A stretch of DNA of 64,000 nucleotides. Origin: Cyanobacteriota bacterium. GTDB taxonomy: Bacteria > Cyanobacteriota > Vampirovibrionia > Vampirovibrionales > Vampirovibrionaceae. The stretch spans positions 752,197 to 816,196 of the forward strand of contig JAIEMW010000001.1 in assembly GCA_019751815.1 (NCBI GenBank), given 5' to 3'. The position numbers and the translations under genes are program-made. How positions within the stretch are numbered: position 1 is the stretch's first letter; each line of letters begins with the position of its first letter. Below are positions 45,331 through 53,595 of this stretch, in pieces. The notes below the pieces were generated by a model. The model searched no databases. It had not been told where the DNA came from and saw only the letters and a program-made list of their open reading frames with translations.

Positions 45331-46344
45331 TTTTAGGTCTTTAATCACTTTAATCAGATCTCTGATTCTATCTAACCAGCTCGGTTCTGGCGGCAAGGGG
45401 CAAGCCAAGGCCTCTAGAACACGGGTTAAAACCACGGCGGTTTTGGGGAATACTGAAGAAGGTCGAGGATGTCCGGCTAACAAGCCAGCCATTACTTGTC
45501 TAAACACAGCGTCTCGAGTAGCTGGAGTATCCACTTTATCCGTCCAGCGAGCTTTTTCCGTAGGCCCCATCATCGCCATATCCGCATTAACGGCTTCTCT
45601 GAAACCAGCAATGGATTCTGACATCAGCCGGCCACCCCCAGTGTATTTTTTATCCGGCAGGCCAAACGTCTGGTTGATTCTTGAAGCCAGACCGCTGTGA
45701 AATTCTGGAAAATAAAACTGCGCTTCAGGAGATAAAACCAAAGAAACCGCATTGCCGTTCTCACTTACCCGGACTGGGTGCGCGGGGACTATTTTAAATG
45801 GACGCACGGCAATATGCCCGCTGGTTTCATAGGTAACACTACCATGACATTGGATATGATTGGCGAGACAGATCCGAACACCCGCTGAGCGCAATGTCGC
45901 CATTAATCCTGGCCAACGGGTTTCAATCGCTTGGACCGTCTTTTGGAGATCGCCACGGCTTTCAGGGATCAGGCCCGTATCAAGTACTGTCGATGGATGT
46001 CTCATCACGTCCACTGGCAATAGTGTCTGGTCTTGTGTCCGAGATAACTTGGGCGTACCGGAAACTTTGGGCGCCAAAACGACTGCCGCATAATATCTCG
46101 GCTCTAACTCACTGACTTCAGGAGTATTAGAAACCAGAGACTTTCCAGTGAGACGACTATAGTCAAATATCTTGGCTAAAAGGGCGAGCCGTCGTTTAAA
46201 TTGGGCCTGTTCTGCTTTAGACAGGGTTAACGCATGACCAGCATAAGGGTTTGAATGGTAACTATCTGCCTGAGTCAGGGCGACTCTAGCAGCATTACGG
46301 GAGAGCACGGGGGGAGTCACATGATGAGGAAAACTCGCATGCAT
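45319..46344 (-). CDS. Unknown protein
   Basis: This 341-residue protein of unrecognised family has no signal peptide. The N-terminal 45 residues are low in structure. The central part (residues 60-260) contains alternating strands and His-rich patches (CLANHIQCHGSVTYETS, AQFYFPEFHSGLASRI). The C-terminal part is helical. Metal binding is conceivable but unproven. Its end overlaps the convergent GNAT gene by 12 bp. Confidence 0.55.
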   Translation of the reverse strand: MHASFPHHVTPPVLSRNAARVALTQADSYHSNPYAGHALTLSKAEQAQFKRRLALLAKIFDYSRLTGKSLVSNTPEVSELEPRYYAAVVLAPKVSGTPKLSRTQDQTLLPVDVMRHPSTVLDTGLIPESRGDLQKTVQAIETRWPGLMATLRSAGVRICLANHIQCHGSVTYETSGHIAVRPFKIVPAHPVRVSENGNAVSLVLSPEAQFYFPEFHSGLASRINQTFGLPDKKYTGGGRLMSESIAGFREAVNADMAMMGPTEKARWTDKVDTPATRDAVFRQVMAGLLAGHPRPSSVFPKTAVVLTRVLEALACPLPPEPSWLDRIRDLIKVIKDLKLGS

Positions 46345-46416
46345 GCGGTAGTCAGTCTTTCTAGCGAAGGGGGCTCTGGCAACAGGATCTCACACATTTA
46401 GACACTCAATTATAGA

Positions 46417-46514
46417 GAAAAAGAATAAGGCGTGGAATTGCTTCCATAATGAAAAAGAATAAGGCGTGGAATTGCTTCCATAATGAAAAAGAATAAGGCG
46501 TGGAATTGCTTCCA
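46417..46514. repeat. 34-bp tandem repeat (2.9 copies) carved from the HU terminator
   Basis: Three direct copies of a 34-bp unit (46417-46450, 46451-46484, then a third that matches for 30 bases) each contain AAGGCGTGGAATTGCTTCCA. The third copy continues into the complete hairpin; the first two hold only half of it plus a shorter GGAA-TTGC-TTCC stem. Confidence 0.95.
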
Positions 46515-46520
46515 CGCCTT
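46485..46520 (-). terminator. Terminator of the HU gene
   Basis: On the minus strand a perfect 11-bp stem AAGGCGTGGAA with TTCCACGCCTT (46495-46520) and a 4-base loop is followed by ATTCTTTTTC. Confidence 0.9.
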
Positions 46521-46544
46521 GAAAAGAAGTAAATGAAAAAATGC

Positions 46545-46823
46545 TTACTTCTTGCCGACGAGTTCTTTGAATTTTTTGCCGGCGGAGAAGGCTGGCACAG
46601 TTTTAGCCGGGATTTTCAGCGGCTTGCCGTTTTGTGGGTTACGGCCTGTGCGAGCAGCACGTTTACGTGGTTCAAAAGTACCAAAACCAACCAAAGTCAC
46701 TTTTTTACCTTTGGCAACGGTTTTTTGGATACAGTTGATTGTTTCGGTAATGATTTCGCCAACGCTTTTTTGAGAAGCTTTGGTTTTTTTCGCTACCTCT
46801 TGAATGAGTTCTTCTTTATTCAC
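46545..46823 (-). CDS. hup: HU family DNA-binding protein
   Basis: This 92-residue HU protein has GTG start, MNKEELIQEVAKKTK N-terminus, the strand region KKVTLVGFGTFEPRKRAARTGRNPQNGKP with the minor-groove arm, and the C-terminal helix FSAGKKFKELVGKK. It is a nucleoid-associated protein that bends DNA. The ribosome site GGAGGT lies 9 bases before the GTG inside an inverted repeat, GGAGGTATACCTTCC, that could hide it in a hairpin. Confidence 0.97.
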   Translation of the reverse strand: MNKEELIQEVAKKTKASQKSVGEIITETINCIQKTVAKGKKVTLVGFGTFEPRKRAARTGRNPQNGKPLKIPAKTVPAFSAGKKFKELVGKK

Positions 46824-47234
46824 GGAAGGTATACCTCCATCCTCTTCTTAATATGCAATAGGCACTTGCCTACAAACGAGATTATACCGAGGAACAGGAA
46901 TTGGGGGAATAGATCCCGACTGTAGCATTTTGTGAAGCGTTCTAAGTCATGGAATTCGGCCCATCTCGAATCTGGAGAAACACTTGTTTCTAGGGAGTTT
47001 GGGGCACATACACACCATGTATTTAGAAGAGATATCACTTGGTTACATTTCTTAACAATAGCTCATGCCTCGACGACAAAACATTGATTTTCCTCAGGTT
47101 GCCCGAAGCCCAGAATGGCAAAACCGGGTTCAATCAGCCTTCAACTTTGAATACACATGAAAAAATAAGACCCCTCTGGGTTTCCCCAAGGCAGAAAAAA
47201 CCATTTTTCTGGCGGACATGAGAAGTAGTAGACT
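46824..47234. other. 411-bp gap between hup and gmk
   Basis: No convincing gene. It holds the HU leader, including a perfect AGGCA-AG-TGCCT hairpin near 46859-46870, and the end of the gmk transcript, where minus-strand hairpins CAGAAAAA/TTTTTTCTG and TGGG-GAAA-CCCA followed later by T residues could act as terminators. A 60-codon plus-strand frame at 47039 lacks support. Confidence 0.4.
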
Positions 47235-47852
47235 TTAGCCTTCCGCTTGAATCAACCCCGCACAGAGTGACAGAAGCTCGTGCTGACAATCGGCAAGTTC
47301 ATCATTCACAAGGCAATAATCAAAGCGATCCTGCAACTGCAGCTCAGTGATTGCAATTGAAACCCGTGAAGCGATATCGGCATCTGTATTGGTTCCGCGC
47401 CCTTTGAGACGGGCAATCAGCTTTTCAATACTGGGCGGCATCACAAAGATGAGATGTGCTGACGGCATTTTCTCTTTCACAATCAGGGCCCCTTGGGTTT
47501 CAATTTCTAGCAGCACCCACCTGCCTTGTCTTATCGCTTCTTCAATCGGTGCAATAGGGGTGCCGTAATATTTTTCGTTATATTTCGCCCACTCAAACAA
47601 AGCATTTTCGGCAATCGCCGTTTCAAACTGTTCTGGTGTCACAAACCAGTAGTCTTTGCCGTCCACTTCAGTGGGCCTTGCCGCCCGACTGGTCATGGAG
47701 ATAGACCACTGTAGGTCCGGTAACTGCTGGCAAAGCCATCGACAGAGTGTTCCCTTCCCCACACCAGAAGGCCCGGTCAACACCAGGAGCCCACCACAGT
47801 GTTTGGGATGGCTGAACGTTGGCTTGGGATGCTGCGTTGGTTCTGAACTCAC
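47235..47852 (-). CDS. gmk: Guanylate kinase
   Basis: The protein has 205 residues from GTG 47852, chosen because it gives the standard length and has AGAGG upstream; a TTG at 47888 would add 12. The P-loop is LVLTGPSGVGKGTLCRWL, followed by the GMP-binding region SMTSRAARPTEVDGKDYWFV and LLEIETQGALIVKEKMPSAHLIFVMPP. It phosphorylates GMP to GDP. It stands alone here, divergent from the histidine kinase gene. Confidence 0.96.
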   Translation of the reverse strand: MSSEPTQHPKPTFSHPKHCGGLLVLTGPSGVGKGTLCRWLCQQLPDLQWSISMTSRAARPTEVDGKDYWFVTPEQFETAIAENALFEWAKYNEKYYGTPIAPIEEAIRQGRWVLLEIETQGALIVKEKMPSAHLIFVMPPSIEKLIARLKGRGTNTDADIASRVSIAITELQLQDRFDYCLVNDELADCQHELLSLCAGLIQAEG

Positions 47853-47969
47853 CAGAAAGGGGCCTCTACTATATATATAAACGATCAATTCAAAACAGGG
47901 GACTCTAATTCTTATATATTTATATTAGTAGAAGCATGCATTTGTAACTTGGGAAAACTGAAGTTCTTC

Positions 47970-49541
47970 ATGACCACCCACACTTCATCATCTGAAACAG
48001 AAACCCGGGCCAAATCAATGCCCGGCCATATTATGATCGTGGATGATGAGGCCATGGTCACCGCCAGCCTTAAAACCATGCTGCAACTCGATACACCGTA
48101 TGAGATCACCTGCTTTAACAACCCAAAAAGTGCCTTGGAGTATATTGCAAAGGGAAACTCACCTCAGCAATCATCTCTTCCTGATGTGATTATTTCAGAT
48201 TTTTTAATGCCCGAAATGGACGGCATCCAGTTTTTAACGCAAGTCAAACAACTGCTTCCAGAAACCACCCTGATTTTACTGACCGGCTATGCCGATAAAG
48301 AGAACGCCATTGCCGCCATTAATACGGTGGGGATTTACCGTTACATCGAGAAACCCTGGGACAATGACGATATTAAAGTGGGAATCCAGAACGGGATCGA
48401 ACGCGCCCGACTGCTCGCCCACTTAAGACAGAGTATTGCCGATCTCCAAGAAGCCCATACCTCTCTAGAAGCCTCTAATCAAGCCTTAGAGAGTAAAGTG
48501 ATAGAGAGAACTCAGGCGCTGCAAATTGCCAAAGATACCCTACAATCGATTATCGACGGAACTGCAGACGGGATTATGACGGTGGATCAATCCGGCAGCG
48601 TACTGAGCATCAACCCCACCATTCAAGAGTGGCTTACTCAAAGTGAGAGTCCCCCCATCAAGCTTCCTTCTGGTTTGTCTCAATGGGTCAGTCTGCCGGA
48701 AAATCATGAGCACAGTAGCATTGAGGCGTATTTCCCCCACACCCAACCCTTGGTGATTCGAGAAGCCACCCTGGCCAAGCGCCCCGTGGAAATTAGTCTC
48801 TCCTTTATCCCTGAAACCGCTTCCAGTGTCCTGATCTTTCGAGACATCTCCAAACGCAAAGAGGTGGAACGACTCCGCGATGACTTTATGTCCACGCTTA
48901 CGCACGATTTAAGAACCCCCCTACTGGCAGCGATACAAACACTGGGCTTTTTTACTGACGGTACTTTGGGGGTGATCGATGAACGTCAAAAAGAGATTAT
49001 CACCATGCTCAGCCAAAGCAGTCGAGACATGCTGGGTTTGGTCAATGTGCTTTTGGAAGTATATCGGTATGAGGCCGGGCGAAAGCCTCTCATACTAGAC
49101 AATATTCATCTAGATGAACTCTTAGAAAGCACTGTCAGTGAACTCACCGCTCTGGCCCAGCAAAAGAATCAGCATTTAGACTTAAAGACACCACCCTCTT
49201 TACCCAGCGTGGCGGCAGATAAGCAGGAAATTCGCCGCGTGTTTATCAATCTGATTGGTAATGCACTCAATTACACCCCGGCAGGAAGCCTTATAGAGAT
49301 TCATGCTGAGGCAACCAAGGACGGCGTCCAGGTTTGCATTGCCGATAACGGCCCGGGGATTCCGCCAGAAGACTTACCCCATCTGTTTCAACGCTTCTCT
49401 CAAGGGACCAGTAGACAGCGTAATTCCGGCACAGGGTTAGGTCTCTATCTCAGCAGACAAATTATGGATGCTCACCGGGGAAAAATCTGGGTGGAGAGTG
49501 AGCTGAATCAAGGCACACGCTTCTACGTATTACTGAAGTAG
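47970..49541 (+). CDS. Hybrid REC-PAS-histidine kinase
   Basis: The protein has 523 residues from ATG 47970 (TTG 47949 would add 7). Order: receiver domain at residues 20-140 with phospho-acceptor Asp77 in ISDFLMPEMDG, switch T105 and KPWD lysine; a coiled-coil linker; a PAS-like region (residues 195-300); then a dimerisation/phosphoacceptor domain with His312 in LTHDLRTPLL and a full ATP domain (NLIGNALNYT, DNGPGIP, GTGLGLY). It has no membrane segment, so it is cytoplasmic and receives its signal by phosphotransfer to the N-terminal receiver. The partner kinase and target are not encoded nearby. Confidence 0.93.
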   Translation: MTTHTSSSETETRAKSMPGHIMIVDDEAMVTASLKTMLQLDTPYEITCFNNPKSALEYIAKGNSPQQSSLPDVIISDFLMPEMDGIQFLTQVKQLLPETTLILLTGYADKENAIAAINTVGIYRYIEKPWDNDDIKVGIQNGIERARLLAHLRQSIADLQEAHTSLEASNQALESKVIERTQALQIAKDTLQSIIDGTADGIMTVDQSGSVLSINPTIQEWLTQSESPPIKLPSGLSQWVSLPENHEHSSIEAYFPHTQPLVIREATLAKRPVEISLSFIPETASSVLIFRDISKRKEVERLRDDFMSTLTHDLRTPLLAAIQTLGFFTDGTLGVIDERQKEIITMLSQSSRDMLGLVNVLLEVYRYEAGRKPLILDNIHLDELLESTVSELTALAQQKNQHLDLKTPPSLPSVAADKQEIRRVFINLIGNALNYTPAGSLIEIHAEATKDGVQVCIADNGPGIPPEDLPHLFQRFSQGTSRQRNSGTGLGLYLSRQIMDAHRGKIWVESELNQGTRFYVLLK

Positions 49542-49561
49542 CTAGTCGGGGAATTGCCTCC

Positions 49562-49591
49562 AGGTAATATTTCATTCTCGAGATATTACCT
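49562..49591. other. Perfect 9-bp inverted repeat
   Basis: AGGTAATAT (49562-49570) and ATATTACCT (49583-49591) with a 12-base loop lie 20 bp after the kinase stop. No T run follows closely, so it is a structured 3' end or protein site rather than a standard terminator. Confidence 0.5.
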
Positions 49592-49634
49592 CTGCTGATG
49601 AGCATTTCCGCTTTTGTTTTTTTTGTCTTTCACT

Positions 49635-49640
49635 TATAAT
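49635..49640 (+). promoter_or_regulatory. -10 box upstream of the PhaB-like gene
   Basis: TATAAT is present with a weak -35 (TTGTTT) within a T-rich upstream tract. It would give a leader of about 150 nt, rich in T and G, before the ATG at 49798. Confidence 0.4.
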
Positions 49641-49797
49641 CGGGCTGATTTGTAGAAGCTTTCTATTTGTTTTGCGTGTTCCGTTTCAATTTGTGTTTTG
49701 TCGGTGTCTTCGTTGGTCGTTGATGTGCCGTTTGAAATCACATGTATCCAGTTTTTAGACTGTTTTTAGCCCTAACCTAATAAAGAGAGGAATCATC

Positions 49798-50583
49798 ATG
49801 ACTCCCTTAAGCCCTTCGAATGAAGCAACTTTCGAGCCTATCAACGCGGCTCACCCTCAAAAAGTAGCCCTGGTCACCGGTGGTGTGCGCGGGATTGGCC
49901 GCGCCATTTCTGAAGAACTGATCCAGGCAGGCTACACCGTGGTTGCCACCTATTGTTCTAGTGAAAAAGCCGCTCGCGATATGGAAGAGACGTTTCCTGG
50001 CAAGGTGAGAACGGTCCGAGCCGATGTGTCTGAGCAAGAACAAGTTGATTTTCTCTTTGACACCATCGAGAAAGAATTTGGCCGTGTGGATATTCTCATT
50101 AACAACGCCGGCATTACCCAAGACCGCTCATTCCATAAAATGAAAAACGCGGACTGGCACCGAGTGCTTGACGTGAATCTGCACGGAACATTCTACTGCT
50201 GCAACCGGGCCATTAATCTGATGAGAGACCATAACTTTGGCCGTATCGTGAATATTTCCTCGATCGTCGGGCAAAAGGGAAACTTTGGGCAGGCCAACTA
50301 CGCTGCCTCCAAAGCCGGGATGCTCGGCCTCACCAAAACGCTGGCCCTCGAAAATGCCGTCAAAGGGATTACAGTGAACGCGGTTTGCCCTGGATTTATT
50401 GAAACCGATATGGTTGAAGCGATTCCGGATGAAGTGAAGGTGAAAATTCAGAATGAGATTCCCATGCGTCGCTTTGGCCAAGCCGGAGAAGTGGCTAAAG
50501 CCGTTCGCTTCTTGGTTTCGACGGATTCTGCCTACATCACCGGGCAAGAACTCAATATCAATGGTGGGCTGTTAACCCACTAA
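49798..50583 (+). CDS. Acetoacetyl-CoA reductase-like SDR (PhaB/FabG family)
   Basis: This 261-residue SDR has cofactor motif VTGGVRGIGRAI, NNAGITQDRSF, Ser in NISSIVGQKG, YAASK catalytic pair and the motif NAVCPGFIETDMV. The GITQDRSFHKM and GQANYAASKAG segments are typical of PhaB-type NADPH acetoacetyl-CoA reductases in polyhydroxybutyrate synthesis. The first 20 residues are an extension. It is followed 250 bp later by a hydroxyacyl-CoA dehydrogenase-hydratase fusion, fitting a 3-hydroxyacyl-CoA metabolism role. The ribosome site AGAGAGG is good. Confidence 0.85.
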   Translation: MTPLSPSNEATFEPINAAHPQKVALVTGGVRGIGRAISEELIQAGYTVVATYCSSEKAARDMEETFPGKVRTVRADVSEQEQVDFLFDTIEKEFGRVDILINNAGITQDRSFHKMKNADWHRVLDVNLHGTFYCCNRAINLMRDHNFGRIVNISSIVGQKGNFGQANYAASKAGMLGLTKTLALENAVKGITVNAVCPGFIETDMVEAIPDEVKVKIQNEIPMRRFGQAGEVAKAVRFLVSTDSAYITGQELNINGGLLTH

Positions 50584-50602
50584 AGCATTGAATTAAATTT
50601 GC

Positions 50603-50662
50603 TACCGACTCGATTTCCCGTCTTTAGAGTAATCTTTAGACCGATCGAGTCGGTATTTTTTT
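50603..50662 (+). terminator. Terminator of the PhaB-like gene
   Basis: A perfect 12-bp stem TACCGACTCGAT (50603-50614) and ATCGAGTCGGTA (50644-50655) with a 29-base loop is followed by seven T residues. Confidence 0.85.
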
Positions 50663-50707
50663 GACTTCCGCATCTGGGCATCCGTATCTGGATTCAGATC
50701 CCGATCA

Positions 50708-50736
50708 TTGTCAGAATGCTTTGTTTGCGTTATAAA
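50708..50736 (+). promoter_or_regulatory. Good sigma-70-type promoter for the HCDH-ECH gene
   Basis: TTGTCA (50708-50713) and TATAAA (50731-50736) have ideal 17-base spacing. They match consensus at five of six positions each. The ATG is about 100 bp downstream. Confidence 0.6.
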
Positions 50737-50837
50737 ACAAAGGTCTATTTTCTATGGATTGTGTGAGGGAAACATCAGGGGAATTGTCGCTTTTTTAGCT
50801 TTATTTATTTATTTGACCGATAGGGGAGCGCTTTGTG

Positions 50838-53546
50838 ATGAAGTTAATGACACTACAGGCTGGGAATAATACGGACAGACTCAATCATGAGCCAATGCCC
50901 ACGCAGGCTCTTCAAAACAACAAGACGCGCGTCGCGTTTCAACAGCAAGCGGCTTCTGATCACATTCAGATCCGTTTTGGCTCTGCAGGTACCATCACCC
51001 CAGATAGCAAATTTCTCGCCAACCTTCGTCAAAACGGTATTCTCGTTGGCGGCGGCGCGGGTGTGATGGGCAGCGGCATCGCCCTGAATGCGATGAATAA
51101 TGGAATTCCTGCCTATATTCAAGAGATTAACGCCGATGCCGCCAAAGCCGGACAACAAAAAATTGTTCAAGAAGTAGGCAAAGCAGAAGCCCGAGGGATT
51201 CTTTCAACTGAACAGGCCAATGCTTCTAGAGAGCGCCTCAAAGGCGGATTGGGAATCAATCCATTAGACGTTTTAGCGCATCCCCAATTTGTGGCCACCT
51301 TTGCCGCCTTGTACCCAAAAGAGGCCCCACTTTCATCAGGCGCAGGCGCCGCGTTTAACAACTTTAACCGCCTGACCTTTGAGCAGATGAAGCGCACCAT
51401 TGAAAAAGTAGGTCTGCCTGTTCAGGATATGGTCCCCGGGCTTTCTCAACTCCCCAAAAATGTGGGTGTCGCCATTGAGGCCATTAAGGAAGACCTCAAA
51501 CTCAAGCAGCTCCAATTCTATTTACTGGACCAATACCTCGACAAAGACGCGGTTCTGGCAACCAACACCTCATCCTTGAATGTTCGGGATATGGCAGCCG
51601 CTGTGTCTCCAGAACGGCGCAAAAACTTTGTGGGTCTACATTTCTTTAAACCCGCCCATATGAACCGCTTTGTGGAAATCGTGAAAGGGCCAGATACCTC
51701 TGATGCCACCGTGGGCAAGATGATGGCCTACGTCCGTGCGCTGGGGAAAACCAGCATTGTCTGCCAGGACTCCCCCGGGTTTGTGGTAAACCGCATTGGC
51801 ATCCCGATGGTGAATGAAGGCCTGAAGATGCTGGATGAAAAGCAAGCCGGGATTGATACCATTGACCAAGTAGCCTGGGAAACCATATGGCCCAACCTAA
51901 GCAAGAAATTTCCAGAAGTGAAAAAGATGGTGCTGCTGCCTTTTAACGGAATCAATCAAGACAACTATATGTGGATTCTGGGCGAAACCACCCAGGTGCT
52001 TCACCGTGGACTCGGCGATGGTTACAAAGCCACTCCGCTGATCTTGGAAAAAAACCGTCGCTACAGCGAAATTGAAACCCAGGTCCGGGCAGAGTCCAAA
52101 CAGAACAACTGGAGTGAAGCGGAGTACCGCAAAATCCTCAACCAGCGACTGGATGCTATCCGCTTTCCGATTGATCAAAGCCCTGTGGAAGAGGATAAAA
52201 AAGCCGCTGTTCGTGACCGTCTGTTGGGTCTGATTTTTGGGATCGCAGGCCAATTGCTGGATGAAGGCGTTACCACCGCGGCTGATGTAGACCGTGGCGT
52301 AAAGACCGGGCTGGCTTGGGAGAAAGGTCCCTTTGAACTCATGGGAGAACTGGGGCCTCAAAAATCGTTGGCACTGGTAGAAGCCTATGCCAGTAAATAC
52401 AACCCTGCTTTCAAGGTTCCCAAAAGTCTGCAAGCCCAAGCCAAGGCCGGGAAACCCTTTGAACTTAGCCCGATTGACACCCGAAGAGAAGGCACTACGC
52501 AAGTCATTACAATCAACCGGCCTCAGCCCAAAATGCTGAATATGCTGGACCGTCCGACGTTAAATGCACTGCTCGAAACGTACCGCAAGGCCAATGCGGA
52601 TCCCAGCGTGCAAACCATTGTCTTTGAGAGTGTGGGCGGTAAATACTTTGTGGCCGGTGCGGATATCTTCAAAATGCAGGATGAGGCCATGGCCATCGCG
52701 GATAAATACGCTTGGGTCGGCAAGCGCCTGGGACAAAAAGCTGGGCAGATGGTGACTCAGCTGATGCAGTACCGCAATATGAGTGATTTTGTGCGCTACG
52801 GCCGAGAGGTCTACGACGAAATTGCAGCCTCTGAAAAGGTGACGGTGGCCAAAATTAACGGCACTGCGTTGGGCGGCGGTATGGAACTGGCCCTGGCCTG
52901 CGATTACGTGGTGGCTTCAGACCAAGCTGAAATGGGACTCCCCGAAGTGAAACACGGCATCTTCCCGGCCTGGGGCGGAACAGAAAGAATGCCGCGAAGA
53001 ATCGGCAAGGCAATGACCAAATTCTTGATATTAGAAGGTGGCGTGATGAAAGGCGGCAGTGGTCCCGCCATTCTTAATGCAGAAGAAGCCTATAAAGTTG
53101 GGCTTATCGATAAAGTTGTCCCGGCCATCGAACTAGACGGGGCCACACAGAGCGCTGTTCAGCAAGGGGAATTCTCCAAAAAAGCCAATCGGGACGGCCG
53201 GGGAAAAGTCTTTGCTGAAGGCTCATACTACGACAATAAATCCTGGCGCTATCAAACGGCTTCACTCGGCGAACTTTTGGATCAAGAGCTGAAATCCCTC
53301 TACGATCCCGAAGCAGACCTGAGTGGCTATCCAGAAGAGGGGAAAAAGGCGATTGCAGAAGCCATGGCCAAACTCCGCAACACCTATATTAAGGTGCTGA
53401 AACTGGCCAGTGACCGGATTGATAAACCTAACGAGGCACTCCCAGAGAAAGACATGCGGGCGATGGCGATGAATCTTGCTGCCATTCAAGGGCAAGAGGG
53501 GAAACTGAAGAAATTAATCAAGCAGTATAAAGCACCTAAGTCCTAG
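50838..53546 (+). CDS. 3-hydroxyacyl-CoA dehydrogenase/enoyl-CoA hydratase fusion
   Basis: The protein has 902 residues from ATG 50838 (a GTG one codon earlier is the alternative). Residues 1-60 are an extension with IQIRFGSAG (RFGS at 46-49). Next comes the NAD-binding GILVGGGAGVMGSGIALNAM (67-86), the motif VAIEAIKEDLKLKQ (211-224) and catalytic His268 in GLHFFKPAHMNRF. The hydratase half near the C-terminus shows VAGADIF, GTALGGGMELALACD and GLPEVKHGIFPAWGGT, with both expected Glu residues. The order is dehydrogenase first, unlike FadB. About 70 residues (roughly 137-207) interrupt the usual Rossmann spacing. The reaction is enoyl-CoA to 3-ketoacyl-CoA, reversible. Confidence 0.9.
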   Translation: MKLMTLQAGNNTDRLNHEPMPTQALQNNKTRVAFQQQAASDHIQIRFGSAGTITPDSKFLANLRQNGILVGGGAGVMGSGIALNAMNNGIPAYIQEINADAAKAGQQKIVQEVGKAEARGILSTEQANASRERLKGGLGINPLDVLAHPQFVATFAALYPKEAPLSSGAGAAFNNFNRLTFEQMKRTIEKVGLPVQDMVPGLSQLPKNVGVAIEAIKEDLKLKQLQFYLLDQYLDKDAVLATNTSSLNVRDMAAAVSPERRKNFVGLHFFKPAHMNRFVEIVKGPDTSDATVGKMMAYVRALGKTSIVCQDSPGFVVNRIGIPMVNEGLKMLDEKQAGIDTIDQVAWETIWPNLSKKFPEVKKMVLLPFNGINQDNYMWILGETTQVLHRGLGDGYKATPLILEKNRRYSEIETQVRAESKQNNWSEAEYRKILNQRLDAIRFPIDQSPVEEDKKAAVRDRLLGLIFGIAGQLLDEGVTTAADVDRGVKTGLAWEKGPFELMGELGPQKSLALVEAYASKYNPAFKVPKSLQAQAKAGKPFELSPIDTRREGTTQVITINRPQPKMLNMLDRPTLNALLETYRKANADPSVQTIVFESVGGKYFVAGADIFKMQDEAMAIADKYAWVGKRLGQKAGQMVTQLMQYRNMSDFVRYGREVYDEIAASEKVTVAKINGTALGGGMELALACDYVVASDQAEMGLPEVKHGIFPAWGGTERMPRRIGKAMTKFLILEGGVMKGGSGPAILNAEEAYKVGLIDKVVPAIELDGATQSAVQQGEFSKKANRDGRGKVFAEGSYYDNKSWRYQTASLGELLDQELKSLYDPEADLSGYPEEGKKAIAEAMAKLRNTYIKVLKLASDRIDKPNEALPEKDMRAMAMNLAAIQGQEGKLKKLIKQYKAPKS

Positions 53547-53595
53547 GCATTTTTCTGAACTAAACTTTTTGACTGTTTTGGTTTACGCTTTTCCT

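Noticed and set aside
47039..47221. 60-codon plus-strand frame between hup and gmk
   Set aside because: It is short, lacks a ribosome site and overlaps the likely gmk transcript end.
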